A stretch of DNA of 57,778 nt from Pseudoroseomonas ludipueritiae (GCF_014490445.1 NZ_JACTUZ010000014.1:1-57778), one strand, 5' to 3'. Positions 17,687 to 27,253 are shown, counted from the first letter of the stretch. Translations and numbers: made by a program. Notes: generated from the letters alone by a model not told the origin.

Positions 17687-18273
17687 TTGCCCTTGCCGAT
17701 CCTCGGTTCGGTACCCGCCAGCAGGCGGCGGATATTGTCGGCGTGGCGCCAGAGGATGATGAGAGCCACCACCAGGGCGAAGCCCGCCAGCAGCCTGTCA
17801 CCGGCCAGCAGCGCGATCACCGGTGCCGCCACGCAGGCCGTCAGAGCCGAGGCGGAGGAGATGCGGGTGATCTTGGCCATGGCCACCCAGATCAACGCGC
17901 AAAGCAGCCCGATCCACCAGGAGGCCGCCAGCAGGATGCCGGCGCCGGTGGCCACGCCCTTGCCGCCCTTGAAGCGCAGCCAGACCGGAAAGACGTGGCC
18001 CAGCAAGGCGGCGATACCCGCCAGCAGCCCGGCATCCCGGCCCCAGAGGGCGGTGAAGGCCAGCACCGGAACGGCGCCCTTCAGTGCATCCAGCAGCAGC
18101 GTGCCGACAGCCACCTTCTTGTTGCCGGTGCGCAGCACATTGGTGGCGCCGATATTGCCGCTGCCGATGGAGCGGATATCGCCCAGCCCCGCCGCGCGCG
18201 TCAGCAGCAGCCCGTAGGGCACGGAGCCGGAGAGATAGCCAATAACGGCGGCCGCGATGAGCGGGGTGTTCAT
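17683..18273 (-). CDS. plsY: Glycerol-3-phosphate acyltransferase PlsY
   Basis: A 196-residue inner-membrane enzyme that transfers an acyl group from acyl-phosphate to glycerol-3-phosphate, the first step of phospholipid synthesis with PlsX. It has five hydrophobic segments and the three signature loops: SIGSGNIGATNVLRTG, FKGGKGVATGAG, and a third near NIRRLLAGTEPRIG. Length matches the family (about 190-210). 4-base overlaps with pyrX upstream and dprA downstream place it firmly in the operon. Confidence 0.95.
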   Translation of the reverse strand: MNTPLIAAAVIGYLSGSVPYGLLLTRAAGLGDIRSIGSGNIGATNVLRTGNKKVAVGTLLLDALKGAVPVLAFTALWGRDAGLLAGIAALLGHVFPVWLRFKGGKGVATGAGILLAASWWIGLLCALIWVAMAKITRISSASALTACVAAPVIALLAGDRLLAGFALVVALIILWRHADNIRRLLAGTEPRIGKGK

Positions 18274-19553
18274 CCGAAGACGCGCCGCCCGGCCTTCCAG
18301 GTGCCCAGCACCCGGCCTTCCAACGGCCGGCCGTCGAAGGGCGTGTTCTGCGCCTTGCCGGGCAGCTTGCCGTCCTCGACCTTCCAGCCGCGCTCCAGGT
18401 CGAAGAGCACGAGGTCGGCGGGAGCGCCGCGGGTCAGGCGGCCGGTCTCCAGGCCCAGCAGCTCGGCGGGCTTCTGCGTCATATAGGCCAGCGCCTGCGG
18501 CAGCGTCAGGTCGCCGCCATGCACACGGGAGAGCGTCACGCCCAGCAGGGTGGCCAGCCCGGCACCGCCGGGCTCGGCCTGGGCGAAGGGCAGGCGCTTG
18601 TCGTCCGCGTCGCGTGGCTGGTGGTCGGAAGCGATGGCGTCGATCGTGCCATCCTTCAGCGCCGCCACCACCGCCAGCCGGTCCTCCTCCCGCCGCAGCG
18701 GGGGCGAGAGCTTGGCATAGGTGCGGAAGTCGCCGATGGCGGTTTCGTTCAGGTCGAAATAAGGGGGCGCCGTGTCGCAGGTGACGCGCAGGCCCTCATC
18801 CTTCGCCTGCCGGATCAGATCCAGTGCCGCGCCGGTGGAGACATGGGCGAAATGCACGTGGCCCTTGGTGATGCGGGCCAGCGCGATATCGCGCGCCACC
18901 ATCATCGCCTCGGCGGCGGCGGGGATGCCGGGCAGGCCCATCCGGCTGGCCATTTCGCCCTCGGTGGCGACGCCGCCACGGGCCAGGTCGGGCTCCTCCG
19001 GGTGCTGCACCACGAAGGTGCCGAAGGCACGGGAATAAGAAAGCGCCAGCCGCATGGTCCGGGCATTGGCGATGGCGCGGGAGCCATCGGTGAAGGCCAC
19101 GGCGCCGGCCTCCCGCAGCAGGCCGAATTCCGACAGGTCCTTGCCGGCGCAACCCTTGGTGGCGGCGCCGTAGGGCAGGATGGAGAGGCTGCCGCCAGCT
19201 TCGCCGCGCCGCCAGACGAATTGCAGCAGCGCCGGGTCATCCAGCGGCGTCACCGTATCGGGCAGGGCGCAGAGGGTGGTGATGCCGCCTGCCGCAGCCG
19301 CCTCGGCCGCGCTGTCGATGGTCTCGCGATACTCGCTGCCCGGCTCGCCCAGGCTGGCGCGCAGGTCGATCAGGCCGGGGGCCAGTACGGCACCGCCGCA
19401 ATCCACCACCGTGGCGCCATCGGGCACGCCCAGCGAACCGCCATGGTCGGTGATGACGCCACGGCTGACCAGCAGGCTACCCACCGCGTCCAGGCCGGAG
19501 GCAGGGTCCACCAGCCGGGCATTGGTGAAGAGGATGTCCGGGGAGGGGATCAT
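18270..19553 (-). CDS. pyrX: Dihydroorotase-like protein, probably non-catalytic ATCase partner (PyrX/PyrC')
   Basis: A 427-residue amidohydrolase-fold protein clearly related to type I dihydroorotase ([40 protein letters not shown]). The metal-binding His-x-His after APG(F/L)IDL is absent: R65 and S67 replace the two histidines, and G69 replaces the Arg of the REPG motif. The later double-His segment reads APPY. H237 and the DH near residue 306 remain. Such proteins in Pseudomonas (PyrC') have no dihydroorotase activity but hold aspartate transcarbamoylase in an active dodecamer. pyrB lies directly upstream with a 4-base overlap, which fits that role. An active dihydroorotase would be elsewhere. 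Confidence 0.85.
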   Translation of the reverse strand: MIPSPDILFTNARLVDPASGLDAVGSLLVSRGVITDHGGSLGVPDGATVVDCGGAVLAPGLIDLRASLGEPGSEYRETIDSAAEAAAAGGITTLCALPDTVTPLDDPALLQFVWRRGEAGGSLSILPYGAATKGCAGKDLSEFGLLREAGAVAFTDGSRAIANARTMRLALSYSRAFGTFVVQHPEEPDLARGGVATEGEMASRMGLPGIPAAAEAMMVARDIALARITKGHVHFAHVSTGAALDLIRQAKDEGLRVTCDTAPPYFDLNETAIGDFRTYAKLSPPLRREEDRLAVVAALKDGTIDAIASDHQPRDADDKRLPFAQAEPGGAGLATLLGVTLSRVHGGDLTLPQALAYMTQKPAELLGLETGRLTRGAPADLVLFDLERGWKVEDGKLPGKAQNTPFDGRPLEGRVLGTWKAGRRVFG

Positions 19554-20494
19554 GGCCGGGCGTTCCGCCGCAGGTTACGCGAAAGCACATCGAGCACCGC
19601 CATGCGCACGGCGACGCCCATTTCCACCTGTTCGCCGATGACGCTGCGCACAGGGTCGTCCGCCACGGCGCTGTCGATCTCGACGCCGCGGTTCATCGGG
19701 CCGGGATGCATGACGATGGCGTCCGGCTTGGCCACGGCCAGCTTGGCGGCATCCAGGCCGAAGAAGCGGAAATACTCGCGGGCGGAAGGTACCAGGCCGC
19801 CGGCCATGCGCTCCTTCTGCAGGCGCAGCATCATGACCACGTCGGCATCCCGCAGGCCGGATCTCATGTCGTGGAAGACCTCCACGCCCATGCGCTCCAC
19901 CTCGGCGGGCAGCAGGGTCGGCGGTCCCACCACGCGCACGCGGCAGTTCATGGCAGAGAGCAGGTGGATGTTCGAGCGCGCCACCCGGCTGTGCAGCACG
20001 TCGCCGCAGATGGCGACCGTGAGGTTCTCCAGCGCACCCTTGCGGCGGCGGATGGTCAGAGCGTCCAGCAGCGCCTGGGTCGGATGCTCATGCGTGCCGT
20101 CGCCGGCATTGATCACCGCCGCGTCCACCTTCTGGCTCAGCAGGGCGGGGGCGCCGGACTGCGCGTGGCGCACCACCAGCAGGTCGCAATGCATGGCATT
20201 GAGGGTGGAGGCCGTGTCGAGCAGCGTCTCCCCCTTGTTCACGCTGGACTGGGAGACGGACATGTTGATCACGTCGGCACCCAGCCGCTTGCCCGCCAGT
20301 TCGAAGGAGGTGCGGGTGCGGGTGCTGTCCTCGAAGAACAGGTTGATCAGCGTCCGGCCCTTCAGCTGGTCCCGCTGCGTCTTTCCGCTGCGGTTCAACA
20401 GGGCGTAGGATTCAGCCAGATCCAGCAGATCGGCGATGTAAGGCGGCTCCAGCCCCTGGAGGGCAAGGAGATGCCGGTGCGGATAAGCGACCAT
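19550..20494 (-). CDS. pyrB: Aspartate carbamoyltransferase catalytic subunit
   Basis: A 314-residue enzyme that condenses carbamoyl phosphate and L-aspartate to N-carbamoyl-aspartate in pyrimidine synthesis. The carbamoyl-phosphate loop [13 protein letters not shown] is at about residues 53-65. The 80s-loop equivalent is [14 protein letters not shown] and the [10 protein letters not shown] segment is present. There is no pyrI regulatory gene nearby. Instead the overlapping downstream gene is a dihydroorotase-like protein, as in class A aspartate transcarbamoylases. It is the first gene of the seven-gene minus-strand operon down to the S41 protease. Confidence 0.96.
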   Translation of the reverse strand: MVAYPHRHLLALQGLEPPYIADLLDLAESYALLNRSGKTQRDQLKGRTLINLFFEDSTRTRTSFELAGKRLGADVINMSVSQSSVNKGETLLDTASTLNAMHCDLLVVRHAQSGAPALLSQKVDAAVINAGDGTHEHPTQALLDALTIRRRKGALENLTVAICGDVLHSRVARSNIHLLSAMNCRVRVVGPPTLLPAEVERMGVEVFHDMRSGLRDADVVMMLRLQKERMAGGLVPSAREYFRFFGLDAAKLAVAKPDAIVMHPGPMNRGVEIDSAVADDPVRSVIGEQVEMGVAVRMAVLDVLSRNLRRNARP

Positions 20495-20578
20495 GGCAAG
20501 GATCAGTCCGGCTAGAGGCGCGCGACCATAACGGCGCTGCCGCCCGGCCGGAAGGCCCCTCCGACAACTCAGCTCCGC

Positions 20579-21727
20579 TCAGGCTCCCGGAGCCAGCCGG
20601 GGCAGGGAAAGCAGCAGGCGGATCAACTCCCCCTGCCGCCGGGTGCCGGTCTTGAGCATGGCCGACTTGATCTGGCCGCGGATGGTATTGACCTGCACCG
20701 CCCGCTCCCGCGCGATGTCCTCGGGGCTCAGGCCGCTGGCCAGCGCTACCGCCACTTCGGCTTCCGAGGGGCTGAGGCCGAAGAGCTGGACAATCTGCCC
20801 CACCAGGTCACCCGGCTGGCCAGGCGGGTCGGTGATCAGCACCAGGGCCAGCGGGCGGCTGCCCTCGGTGCGCTGGTGCTGCCGGGGTTGAAAGGGCACC
20901 ACGAGCAGGGCGAGCTGCAGGCCCGGCCCGGCATCGCGGGCACAGAGCATGGTGCCGGGCAGCGGAGGGATGCCACTTTCCCGCCGTGTGGCCTGCCGGA
21001 CCAGCTGAGCCAGCCTGTTGTCCTCTTCCGGCAGGCGCAGGCGGATCTGGCCGCCGGGGCGCGAGACCATGCCAGCGCGTTGTATCAACCGTTCTGCCAC
21101 CCGGTTGGCAAAGGCGACGCGCCGGTCCGCCTCCAGCACCAGCACGCCGCTGGGCAGCAGGTCGAGGGCATCAAGGCCAAAACCCCGCGCTTCCCGAGTG
21201 GCGCCGGCCCGCTCGGCCAGTCGTATCGCGCGCGGCAGATGTGGCAGGATCTGCTGCAGTAGATCGGCCCCCTGCCGGGACAGCGGGCCTGCCCCCCGCG
21301 TCCGCTGCATGCCCAGAAAGAGCAACTGCTTGCCGGGCAGCTCCCAGTAGGCGCCGGCATTGTAGAAGGCATTGCCGACCAAGCGGCTGAGGAAGTCGTT
21401 ATGGAACTCCGAGCGCGCGACGTCCTCGTCCGCCACATAAGTCTGGCTCAGCAGCAGCTTGCCAGCCTGAAAGCTGCGGAAGGGGATGCGAAAAATGTCG
21501 TGGCGATGGAAATGCGCCTCATAGGCTTCCGCCATGGCGCTGTCGCAGCCATACGCACCCAGGATCTCGCTTTGCTCGGCTGGCGTGGAGATATGCAGGA
21601 TACCGCTTTGTGAACCGCTGAGGCGCGCCATGCGATCCAGTACCGCCTGCCAGCCGAGGCCATCCGGGCACCCGCCGGTGGCCATGTCATAAAGGTCGGC
21701 GATCAGGTCGGCTAAGTTGTCCGGCAT
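20579..21727 (-). CDS. LuxR-type transcriptional regulator with PAS/GAF-like sensor region
   Basis: A 382-residue protein. The last 65 residues form a LuxR/GerE helix-turn-helix (LFGLSPSEAEVAVALASGLSPEDIA, then VNTIRGQIKSAMLKTG). The N-terminal 300 residues look like a sensor module; LDLLPSGVLVLEADRRVAFANRVAERLIQ is PAS-like. No receiver Asp or autoinducer-binding WxxxY pattern is evident, so the signal is unknown. It is a single minus-strand gene between pyrB and ruvX, with 20 bases between its start and the ruvX stop. Confidence 0.85.
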   Translation of the reverse strand: MPDNLADLIADLYDMATGGCPDGLGWQAVLDRMARLSGSQSGILHISTPAEQSEILGAYGCDSAMAEAYEAHFHRHDIFRIPFRSFQAGKLLLSQTYVADEDVARSEFHNDFLSRLVGNAFYNAGAYWELPGKQLLFLGMQRTRGAGPLSRQGADLLQQILPHLPRAIRLAERAGATREARGFGLDALDLLPSGVLVLEADRRVAFANRVAERLIQRAGMVSRPGGQIRLRLPEEDNRLAQLVRQATRRESGIPPLPGTMLCARDAGPGLQLALLVVPFQPRQHQRTEGSRPLALVLITDPPGQPGDLVGQIVQLFGLSPSEAEVAVALASGLSPEDIARERAVQVNTIRGQIKSAMLKTGTRRQGELIRLLLSLPRLAPGA

Positions 21728-21748
21728 GCCGTCTTGGCTGGCGACGTC

Positions 21749-22222
21749 TCAGGAGGGCGGAGGGGCGGTGGCGTCCAATGCGGCTTGTAACATATAGGCA
21801 GCGGCGGCCGCGTCCACGATTTGAGCACGCTTCGCGCGGGTCATGTCCGCTTCTTGAATCAACATGCGATTGACGGCCGAGGATGAGAGCCGTTCATCCC
21901 AGAGCGCCGCCGGCAGGCCAGTGGCCTCGGAAAGCGCCATGGCCCAGTCCTTCGCCGCCTGCGCTGCAGGGCCGAAGCTGCCATCCAACCCCAAAGGCAG
22001 GCCGACCACCAGCCCACCGGCGCCCTCCTTGCGGGCAATGGCGCCGATCTCGGCGGCATTGGCAGCCAGCTTGCCCCGCTTCAGTCCTCCATAGGGGCTC
22101 GCCAGCATGAGCGTGACATCGGACAGCGCGACCCCCACTACCCGCTTGCCGGGGTCCAGGCCGATCAGCCGCTGGTGGCGCGCGAGACCGGCGCGAAGGT
22201 CGCTCAGGTTGAACAAGGGCAT
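21749..22222 (-). CDS. ruvX: Holliday junction resolvase-like / pre-16S rRNA nuclease YqgF
   Basis: 157 residues from the ATG at 22222, with an RNase H fold: GLDPGKRVVGVALSD carries the first catalytic Asp, GLPLGLDGSFGP follows, then WDERLSSSAVNRML and IVDAAAAAYMLQ with a final Asp. YqgF proteins trim pre-16S rRNA 5' ends. The reading frame is open far upstream, but there it runs antisense to gatA and has no family similarity. It is divergent from gatC with a 73-base gap. Confidence 0.93.
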   Translation of the reverse strand: MPLFNLSDLRAGLARHQRLIGLDPGKRVVGVALSDVTLMLASPYGGLKRGKLAANAAEIGAIARKEGAGGLVVGLPLGLDGSFGPAAQAAKDWAMALSEATGLPAALWDERLSSSAVNRMLIQEADMTRAKRAQIVDAAAAAYMLQAALDATAPPPS

Positions 22223-22250
22223 GCCGGTGGTTATGGTCCGGCCGCTCAGG

Positions 22251-22274
22251 CGTGCCAACACCACGTGCCAACAC
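22251..22274. repeat. Two tandem copies of CGTGCCAACAC between ruvX and gatC
   Basis: The 11-mer is at 22251-22261 and again at 22264-22274, separated by two bases. It sits in the divergent 73-base promoter region, about 20 bases before gatC. It may be a regulator site or simple slippage. Confidence 0.45.
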
Positions 22275-22295
22275 ACACTGAAAGATAGACCACAC

Positions 22296-22583
22296 ATGTC
22301 GCTCGACACCGCCACCGTTCGGCGCGTCGCGTCGCTTGCCCGCATCAGGGTCGAGGAAGACGAGCTGCCCCGCCTGCAATCCGAGTTGAACGGCATCCTG
22401 GGCTGGATCGAGCAACTGCAAGCCGTGAATACCGATGGCGTCGAGCCCATGGCGGGCGGCGGTACCCAGGCGCTGCGCATGCGTGCCGACGAGGTCACCG
22501 ATGGCGGTATCCAGGACAAGGTGCTGGCCAATGCGCCGGACCGGGCCGATGCCTTCTTCGCGGTTCCCAAGGTGGTGGAGTGA
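22296..22583 (+). CDS. gatC: Aspartyl/glutamyl-tRNA amidotransferase subunit C
   Basis: A 95-residue protein that wraps around GatA and GatB in the GatCAB complex. It begins [17 protein letters not shown], has the central [23 protein letters not shown] and ends [11 protein letters not shown], all typical of GatC. It is the first of three consecutive genes, and gatA starts 5 bases after its stop. The complex converts Glu-tRNA(Gln) and/or Asp-tRNA(Asn) to the amide forms. Confidence 0.96.
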   Translation: MSLDTATVRRVASLARIRVEEDELPRLQSELNGILGWIEQLQAVNTDGVEPMAGGGTQALRMRADEVTDGGIQDKVLANAPDRADAFFAVPKVVE

Positions 22584-22588
22584 TCGCC

Positions 22589-24070
22589 ATGGACAGCATT
22601 TTCGACCTGACGCTGGCCGAGGCCCGCGACCTGCTGGTGAAGCGCGACCTGAGCGCTGTGGAGCTGACGCGGAGCTATCTCTCCGCCGTCGAGACGCTGA
22701 ACCCGCGCATCAACGCCTATATCACCGTGACGGCCGAGGCCGCGCTGGAGCAGGCCAAGACCGCCGAGGCCGCGCTGGCCAAGGGCGAGGCCAAGCCGCT
22801 GACCGGCATCCCGCTGGCCATCAAGGATCTGTTCTGCACCACCGGCATCCGCACCACGGCGGCCAGCAAGATCCTGGGCGAGTTCGTGCCGCCTTATGAG
22901 AGCACCGTGACCGCCAACCTGCTGCGGGATGGCGCCGTGTTCCTGGGCAAGGCGAATCTCGACGAATTCGCCATGGGCTCCTCCAACGCCACCTCGGCCT
23001 TCGGTGGTGTCGAGAACCCGTGGAAGCGCCAGAACAGCGATGCCGCGCTGGTGCCCGGCGGCTCCTCCGGCGGCTCCGCCGCGGCGGTGGCGGCGCGGCT
23101 GGCGCTCGGTGCCACGGCGACCGATACGGGCGGCTCCATCCGCCAGCCCGCCGCCTTCTGCGGTATCGCCGGCATCAAGCCGACCTATGGCCGCGTCTCC
23201 CGCTTCGGCACCGTGGCCTTCGCCTCCTCGCTCGATCAGGCGGGGCCGGTGGCGCGCACGGTCGAGGACTGCGCCATCCTGCTCGGCTCCATGTCCGGCT
23301 TCGACCCCAGGGATTCTACCAGCGCCGACATGCCGGTGCCGGACTTCGCGGCGGCCTGCAAGCGTGGCGTGAAGGGCCTGCGCATCGGCATCCCCAAGGA
23401 ATACCGCCTGCCGGGCATGCCGGCGGAGATCGAGGCGCTGTGGCAGCAGGGCATCGCCTGGCTGAAGGAAGCGGGCGCCGAGACGGTGGATATCAGCCTC
23501 CCGCATACCCAGTACGCGCTGCCGACCTACTACATCGTGGCCCCGGCCGAGGCTTCCTCCAACCTCGCCCGCTACGACGGCGTGCGCTTCGGCCTGCGCG
23601 AGGACGGCGTGGACCTGAAGGATCTGTACGAGCGCACCCGCCGCGCCGGCTTCGGCGAGGAAGTGCGCCGCCGCATCATGATCGGCACCTATGTGCTGAG
23701 CGCCGGCTACTATGACGCCTACTACTTGAAGGCGCAGAAGATCCGCACGTTGATCAAGCGCGACTTCGACGAGGCCTGGGGCAAGGTGGACGCCATCCTG
23801 ACGCCGGCGACCCCCTCCGCCGCCTTCGGTCGCGACGAGAAGCAGGACGACCCGGTCGCGATGTACCTGAACGACGTCTTCACCGTGACGGCCAACCTCG
23901 CCGGCATTCCGGGCCTTTCCGTGCCCGCCGGGCTGGACGCGCAGGGGCTGCCGCTGGGCCTGCAGGTGCTCGGCAAGTCCTTTGACGAGGAAACCGTCTT
24001 CGCTGTCGGCCGCGCCATCGAGCAGGCCGCCAAGTTTACCGCCACCCCCGCCTTGAAGGCCGCGGCATGA
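22589..24070 (+). CDS. gatA: Aspartyl/glutamyl-tRNA amidotransferase subunit A
   Basis: A 493-residue amidase-signature protein that releases ammonia from glutamine for the GatCAB reaction. The Ser-cisSer-Lys triad is visible: K79 (PLAIKDLF), S159 in [10 protein letters not shown] and the nucleophile S183 in [13 protein letters not shown]. The ATG at 22589, with GGAG 8 bases upstream, is preferred over an in-frame GTG at 22580 that overlaps gatC. The stop overlaps the gatB start by 4 bases. Confidence 0.97.
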   Translation: MDSIFDLTLAEARDLLVKRDLSAVELTRSYLSAVETLNPRINAYITVTAEAALEQAKTAEAALAKGEAKPLTGIPLAIKDLFCTTGIRTTAASKILGEFVPPYESTVTANLLRDGAVFLGKANLDEFAMGSSNATSAFGGVENPWKRQNSDAALVPGGSSGGSAAAVAARLALGATATDTGGSIRQPAAFCGIAGIKPTYGRVSRFGTVAFASSLDQAGPVARTVEDCAILLGSMSGFDPRDSTSADMPVPDFAAACKRGVKGLRIGIPKEYRLPGMPAEIEALWQQGIAWLKEAGAETVDISLPHTQYALPTYYIVAPAEASSNLARYDGVRFGLREDGVDLKDLYERTRRAGFGEEVRRRIMIGTYVLSAGYYDAYYLKAQKIRTLIKRDFDEAWGKVDAILTPATPSAAFGRDEKQDDPVAMYLNDVFTVTANLAGIPGLSVPAGLDAQGLPLGLQVLGKSFDEETVFAVGRAIEQAAKFTATPALKAAA

Positions 24071-25518
24071 GCTACACGATCGAAGGCGCCACGGGCGCCT
24101 GGGAAGTGGTGATCGGGCTGGAAGTGCACGCCCAGGTCACCTCCAAGGCCAAGCTGTTCAGCGGCGCCGCCACCGAATTTGGCGCGGAGCCTAACAGCCA
24201 GGTCAGCTTCATCGATGCCGGCTTCCCCGGCATGTTGCCGGTGATCAACGGCGAATGCGTGGCGCAGGCCGTGCGTACGGGCCTCGGCCTGAACGCGCAG
24301 GTGAACCTGTGGTCGCGCTTCGACCGCAAGAACTACTTCTACGCGGACCTGCCGCAGGGCTATCAGATCTCGCAGTACGAGTTCCCGATCATCGGCAAGG
24401 GCGAGATCGAGATCGAGCTGGCGGATGGCAGCACCAAGCAGATCGGCATCACGCGCCTGCATCTGGAGCAGGACGCCGGCAAGTCGCTGCACGACCAGCA
24501 CGCGACCAAGAGCTACATCGACCTCAACCGGTCCGGCGTGGCGCTGATGGAGATCGTGTCGGAGCCCGACCTGCGTTCCCCCGAGGAAGCGGGCGCCTAT
24601 CTGACCAAGCTGCGGCAGATCCTGCGCTATCTCGGCACCTGCGACGGCAATATGGAGCAGGGCTCGCTGCGCGCGGACGTGAACGTCTCCGTCCGCAAGG
24701 CGGGCGAGGAATTCCGCACGCGCTGCGAGGTGAAGAACGTCAACTCCATCCGCTTCGTGATGCAGGCGGTGGAGGCCGAGGCACGCCGGCAGGTGGACGT
24801 CTGGGAAGCGGGTGAGGAGGTCGTGCAGGAAACCCGCCTGTTCGATACCTCCCGCGGCGTGACCCGGTCGATGCGCTCCAAGGAGGATGCGCATGACTAC
24901 CGTTACTTCCCGGACCCCGACCTTCCGCCGCTGGTGCTGGAGCAGGGCTGGGTGGAGCAGCTGAAGGCCGGCCTGCCGGAACTGCCGGATGCGCGCCGCG
25001 CCCGGTATGTCGGCGACTACGGCCTGACGCCCTACGACGCCCATGTGCTGACGCTGGAAAAGGAAACGGCGGCCTTCTACGAGACTGTGGCCGCTGGCCG
25101 CGACCCGAAGATGGCGGCCAACTGGGTCACCGGCGATTTCTTCGCGGGCCTGAACCGCACCGGCCATGGCATCGGCGATTCTCCCGTCTCGGCCGAGAAC
25201 CTGGGCGGGCTGCTGGACCTGATCAAGGATGGCACGCTGTCCGGCAAGCTGGCCAAGGACGTGCTGGAAGCGATGTTCGAGACGGGCAAGCCGCCCGCCG
25301 CCATCGTCGAAGAGCGCGGCCTGAAGCAGGTGACCGATACCGGCGCCATCGAGGCGATGATCGACGAGGTCATGGCCAAGAATGCCGACAAGGTGGCCGA
25401 GTATCGCAGCGGCAAGGACAAGCTCTTCGGCTTCTTTGTCGGCCAGACCATGAAGGCCATGCAGGGCAAGGGTAACCCGGCGCTGGTGAACGACATCCTC
25501 AAGCGCAAGCTGGCCTGA
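24067..25518 (+). CDS. gatB: Aspartyl/glutamyl-tRNA amidotransferase subunit B
   Basis: A 483-residue kinase-like subunit that phosphorylates and amidates the mischarged tRNA. It begins with [13 protein letters not shown], carries [22 protein letters not shown] and the ED-rich [12 protein letters not shown]. It ends in the YqeY-like tRNA-binding tail with [26 protein letters not shown]. Overlap with gatA and co-direction with gatC show one operon. The presence of GatCAB implies that this organism uses indirect Gln and/or Asn tRNA charging. Confidence 0.97.
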   Translation: MSYTIEGATGAWEVVIGLEVHAQVTSKAKLFSGAATEFGAEPNSQVSFIDAGFPGMLPVINGECVAQAVRTGLGLNAQVNLWSRFDRKNYFYADLPQGYQISQYEFPIIGKGEIEIELADGSTKQIGITRLHLEQDAGKSLHDQHATKSYIDLNRSGVALMEIVSEPDLRSPEEAGAYLTKLRQILRYLGTCDGNMEQGSLRADVNVSVRKAGEEFRTRCEVKNVNSIRFVMQAVEAEARRQVDVWEAGEEVVQETRLFDTSRGVTRSMRSKEDAHDYRYFPDPDLPPLVLEQGWVEQLKAGLPELPDARRARYVGDYGLTPYDAHVLTLEKETAAFYETVAAGRDPKMAANWVTGDFFAGLNRTGHGIGDSPVSAENLGGLLDLIKDGTLSGKLAKDVLEAMFETGKPPAAIVEERGLKQVTDTGAIEAMIDEVMAKNADKVAEYRSGKDKLFGFFVGQTMKAMQGKGNPALVNDILKRKLA

Positions 25519-25577
25519 CCGACCATGCTGTGCCACGCTTCCGCCCCTGGGACTCGCAGGGACGGAAGCGCCACGGC

Positions 25578-26207
25578 ATGATCACCCTCTACACCTACAA
25601 TACCCCCAACGGCCGCAAGATCAGCGTGGCGCTGGAGGAGATGGGCCTGCCCTACGAGGTCAAGGTCATCGACATTACCAAGGGCGAGCAGTTCGACCCT
25701 GAGTTCCTGAAGATCGCGCCCAACAACAAGATCCCGGCCATCGTCGATACCGAGGGGCCAGACGGGCAGCCGATCAGCGTCTTCGAATCCGGCGCCATCC
25801 TGCTCTACCTGGCCGAGAAGACCGGCAAGGGCCTTCCCGCCGATCCGCGCGGCCGTACCGCGGTTTACGAGTGGCTGATGTGGCAGATGGCGGGCTTTGG
25901 GCCGATGCCGGGGCAGGTGCACTTCTTCCTGGGCCAGCCGGAAGGCCCTGCCCGCGACTTTGGCCTGGAACGCTACGGCAAGGAGACCCGCCGGCTCTAC
26001 GGCGTCATGGACAAGCATCTGGCGGGCAGGGACTTCCTGGCCACGGAAGGCGAGCCGAGCATCGCTGACTACGCCGTCATCGGCTGGGCTTGGCGGCATG
26101 AGCGGCACCAGATCGACCTGGCGGAGTACCCCAATGTGCGCGCTTGGTACGACCGGATGATGGCCCGGCCGGGGGTGGCACGCGGTTTCGAGGTAAAACT
26201 GGCTTAA
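25578..26207 (+). CDS. Nu-class glutathione transferase, second paralogue (YfcG-like)
   Basis: 209 residues from the ATG at 25578; the open frame upstream to 25530 is not needed. TPNGRKI (T9, N11), NKIPAIVDTEGPDGQ and FESGAILLYLAEKTG mark the thioredoxin-fold GSH site. The helical C-domain has WLMWQMAGFGPMPGQ. It closely matches the protein encoded at 7377-8075 in the N-domain but is shorter, lacking part of the C-terminal tail. It lies 59 bases after gatB and may share its transcript. Substrate unknown. Confidence 0.9.
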   Translation: MITLYTYNTPNGRKISVALEEMGLPYEVKVIDITKGEQFDPEFLKIAPNNKIPAIVDTEGPDGQPISVFESGAILLYLAEKTGKGLPADPRGRTAVYEWLMWQMAGFGPMPGQVHFFLGQPEGPARDFGLERYGKETRRLYGVMDKHLAGRDFLATEGEPSIADYAVIGWAWRHERHQIDLAEYPNVRAWYDRMMARPGVARGFEVKLA

Positions 26208-26224
26208 ACACGGCCCTTTGCCAT

Positions 26225-26253
26225 TTGACGAAGCCTTCGGCCGCCGCTAGAAG
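26225..26253 (+). promoter_or_regulatory. Candidate promoter of tRNA-Ser
   Basis: TTGACG at 26225-26230 and TAGAAG at 26248-26253 are spaced by 17 bases. The tRNA 5' end lies about 37 bases after the -10 box, a usual leader length for a tRNA gene. Confidence 0.5.
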
Positions 26254-26289
26254 CACGCCTGCATACGCCGTGTAACTTCAACACCCTGC

Positions 26290-26382
26290 GGAGGGGTGGC
26301 CGAGTGGCCGAAGGCGGCGGTTTGCTAAACCGTTAAAGGGAGATAATCCCTTTCGTGGGTTCGAATCCCATCCCCTCCGCCA
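26290..26382 (+). tRNA. tRNA-Ser, anticodon GCU
   Basis: The acceptor stem GGAGGGG (26290-26296) pairs with CCCCTCC (26372-26378), followed by discriminator G and an encoded CCA (26380-26382). The D arm starts with TGGCCGAGTGG. The anticodon loop TTGCTAA has GCT at 26324-26326, which reads AGC/AGU. A long class II variable arm (AAAGGGAGATAATCCCTTT) and the T loop GGTTCGAATCC are as expected for tRNA-Ser. It sits directly upstream of a decayed mobile-element region. Confidence 0.97.
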
Positions 26383-26459
26383 CCCTCTCTTGATTCTAAA
26401 CGGTTTGTGCAGATCTCGCGATCTACCTTCAGTCGGGCAAAGGCGAGGGTAGTTCAGGA

Positions 26460-26623
26460 TGTCAGACGGCATCGCGGATCGGCGTGTAAAAGGGTCCCCC
26501 CCTTTGTGAGGCATGCTGAGGAGGCATTCAGGCGCGATTCTTGAATCGCCAGCTCTCGTTGCCGGTCTCGATGATGCCGCAGTGGCGAGTGAGGCGGCGC
26601 TGCTCGCGCCGCTGCCCAGCCAA
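26460..26623 (-). mobile_element. Remnant of an IS21-family insertion sequence (3' end)
   Basis: The last codons of an istB gene are followed, after about 50 bases, by a segment ending at 26460 with TGTCAGACGG and containing GTAAAAGGGTCCC. IS21-type ends characteristically begin TGT and carry a GTAAAAG(T/G)GxCCC motif. The call depends on recalled family features; the other end of the element is not in the window. Confidence 0.5.
26528..26623 (-). pseudogene. istB: istB fragment, IS21-family helper ATPase C-terminus
   Basis: A minus-strand frame of about 32 codons ends RRLTRHCGIIETGNESWRFK followed by NRA and stop. This is the typical end of IstB-type transposase helper ATPases. An in-frame stop (26626-26624) lies just upstream and no AAA+ motifs are present, so only the tail survives. 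It has no function as a gene. Confidence 0.65.
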
Positions 26624-27196
26624 TCAACTCCCTACTGAGGTCGACACGGACGGCTTGCCGCCAGGTCACCCTGGCAGGCCATAGCCTTCGTGTCATGCCT
26701 GAGGCCGCAGCCAGCCTCTAGCGTCACCTCCCCAGGGAAGAGGCGCGGCAACGTGAGCGGGAATAATGACAGCTTGCCGCTAGCGCCGCTGTAACCGGCT
26801 GCCTTCTCCAAGTAGGTGCGACAACCAGGGCCTGAAGTTCCAGGCCCACCGCTTCCACGACAATGGCGGCGAGGCCGAGCGGTGCTGTGGGTTAGGCCCG
26901 AAATGCGTTCTTCCGCATCCTGCATGCAGCGCCCTGTCTTTCATCGCCTGACGTTCGGTAAGCGTGATCAAAGGGTGGCGCAGCATGTCACGATCCGCGC
27001 CATCTTGGCCTGGGCCTTCTCCAGCGCACGCGTGGCTAGTCCAAGCGACATACCGCGTTGCAGGGAAAGGCAGAGCGCACCTGCGGTAGCCGGGCTGCGG
27101 CATCTGGATGGATCGCCTGTTCCGGCAGCAGCGGCGTGTCGTTCAATTCCCCCGCGGCGCTGTTGGTGGAACGGCTGCCAACCCAGTGTATCTTCT

Positions 27197-27224
27197 TTGA
27201 CTGCATACAACTGGACGCTACAAT
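27197..27224 (+). promoter_or_regulatory. Promoter of the MocR-type gene, with possible autoregulatory site
   Basis: TTGACT (27197-27202) and TACAAT (27219-27224) are spaced by 16 bases, a good sigma70 match. TGCATACA lies in the spacer, and ACAAT-N5-ATTGT (27220-27234) overlaps the -10. TGCATACA and the reverse of GCTACAAT recur after the gene (28673-28699), suggesting operator elements for the encoded regulator. Confidence 0.6.
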
Positions 27225-27253
27225 TTCACATTGTGCGTCGATGAGGTTGAGCC

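Larger units (their letters stand above)
26383..27196. other. Gene-poor, decayed region behind tRNA-Ser
   Basis: About 810 bases without an intact gene. It contains an IS21-type istB remnant (26528-26623) next to a probable element end. Several short open frames on both strands from 26630 to 27240 show no recognisable protein family and change frame often. I read this as remnants of mobile-element insertion near a tRNA gene. Nothing else is identified. Confidence 0.5.

Noticed and set aside
26278-26514. Minus-strand 78-codon frame over the tRNA gene with the peptide GWDSNPR and PLGHPS
   Set aside because: This is the well-known spurious protein made by translating tRNA-Ser in antisense; the tRNA fold on the plus strand explains the sequence.
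26816-27244. 142-codon plus-strand frame before the MocR gene
   Set aside because: No family signature, runs through the mapped MocR promoter, and competing frames of equal quality exist on the other strand.
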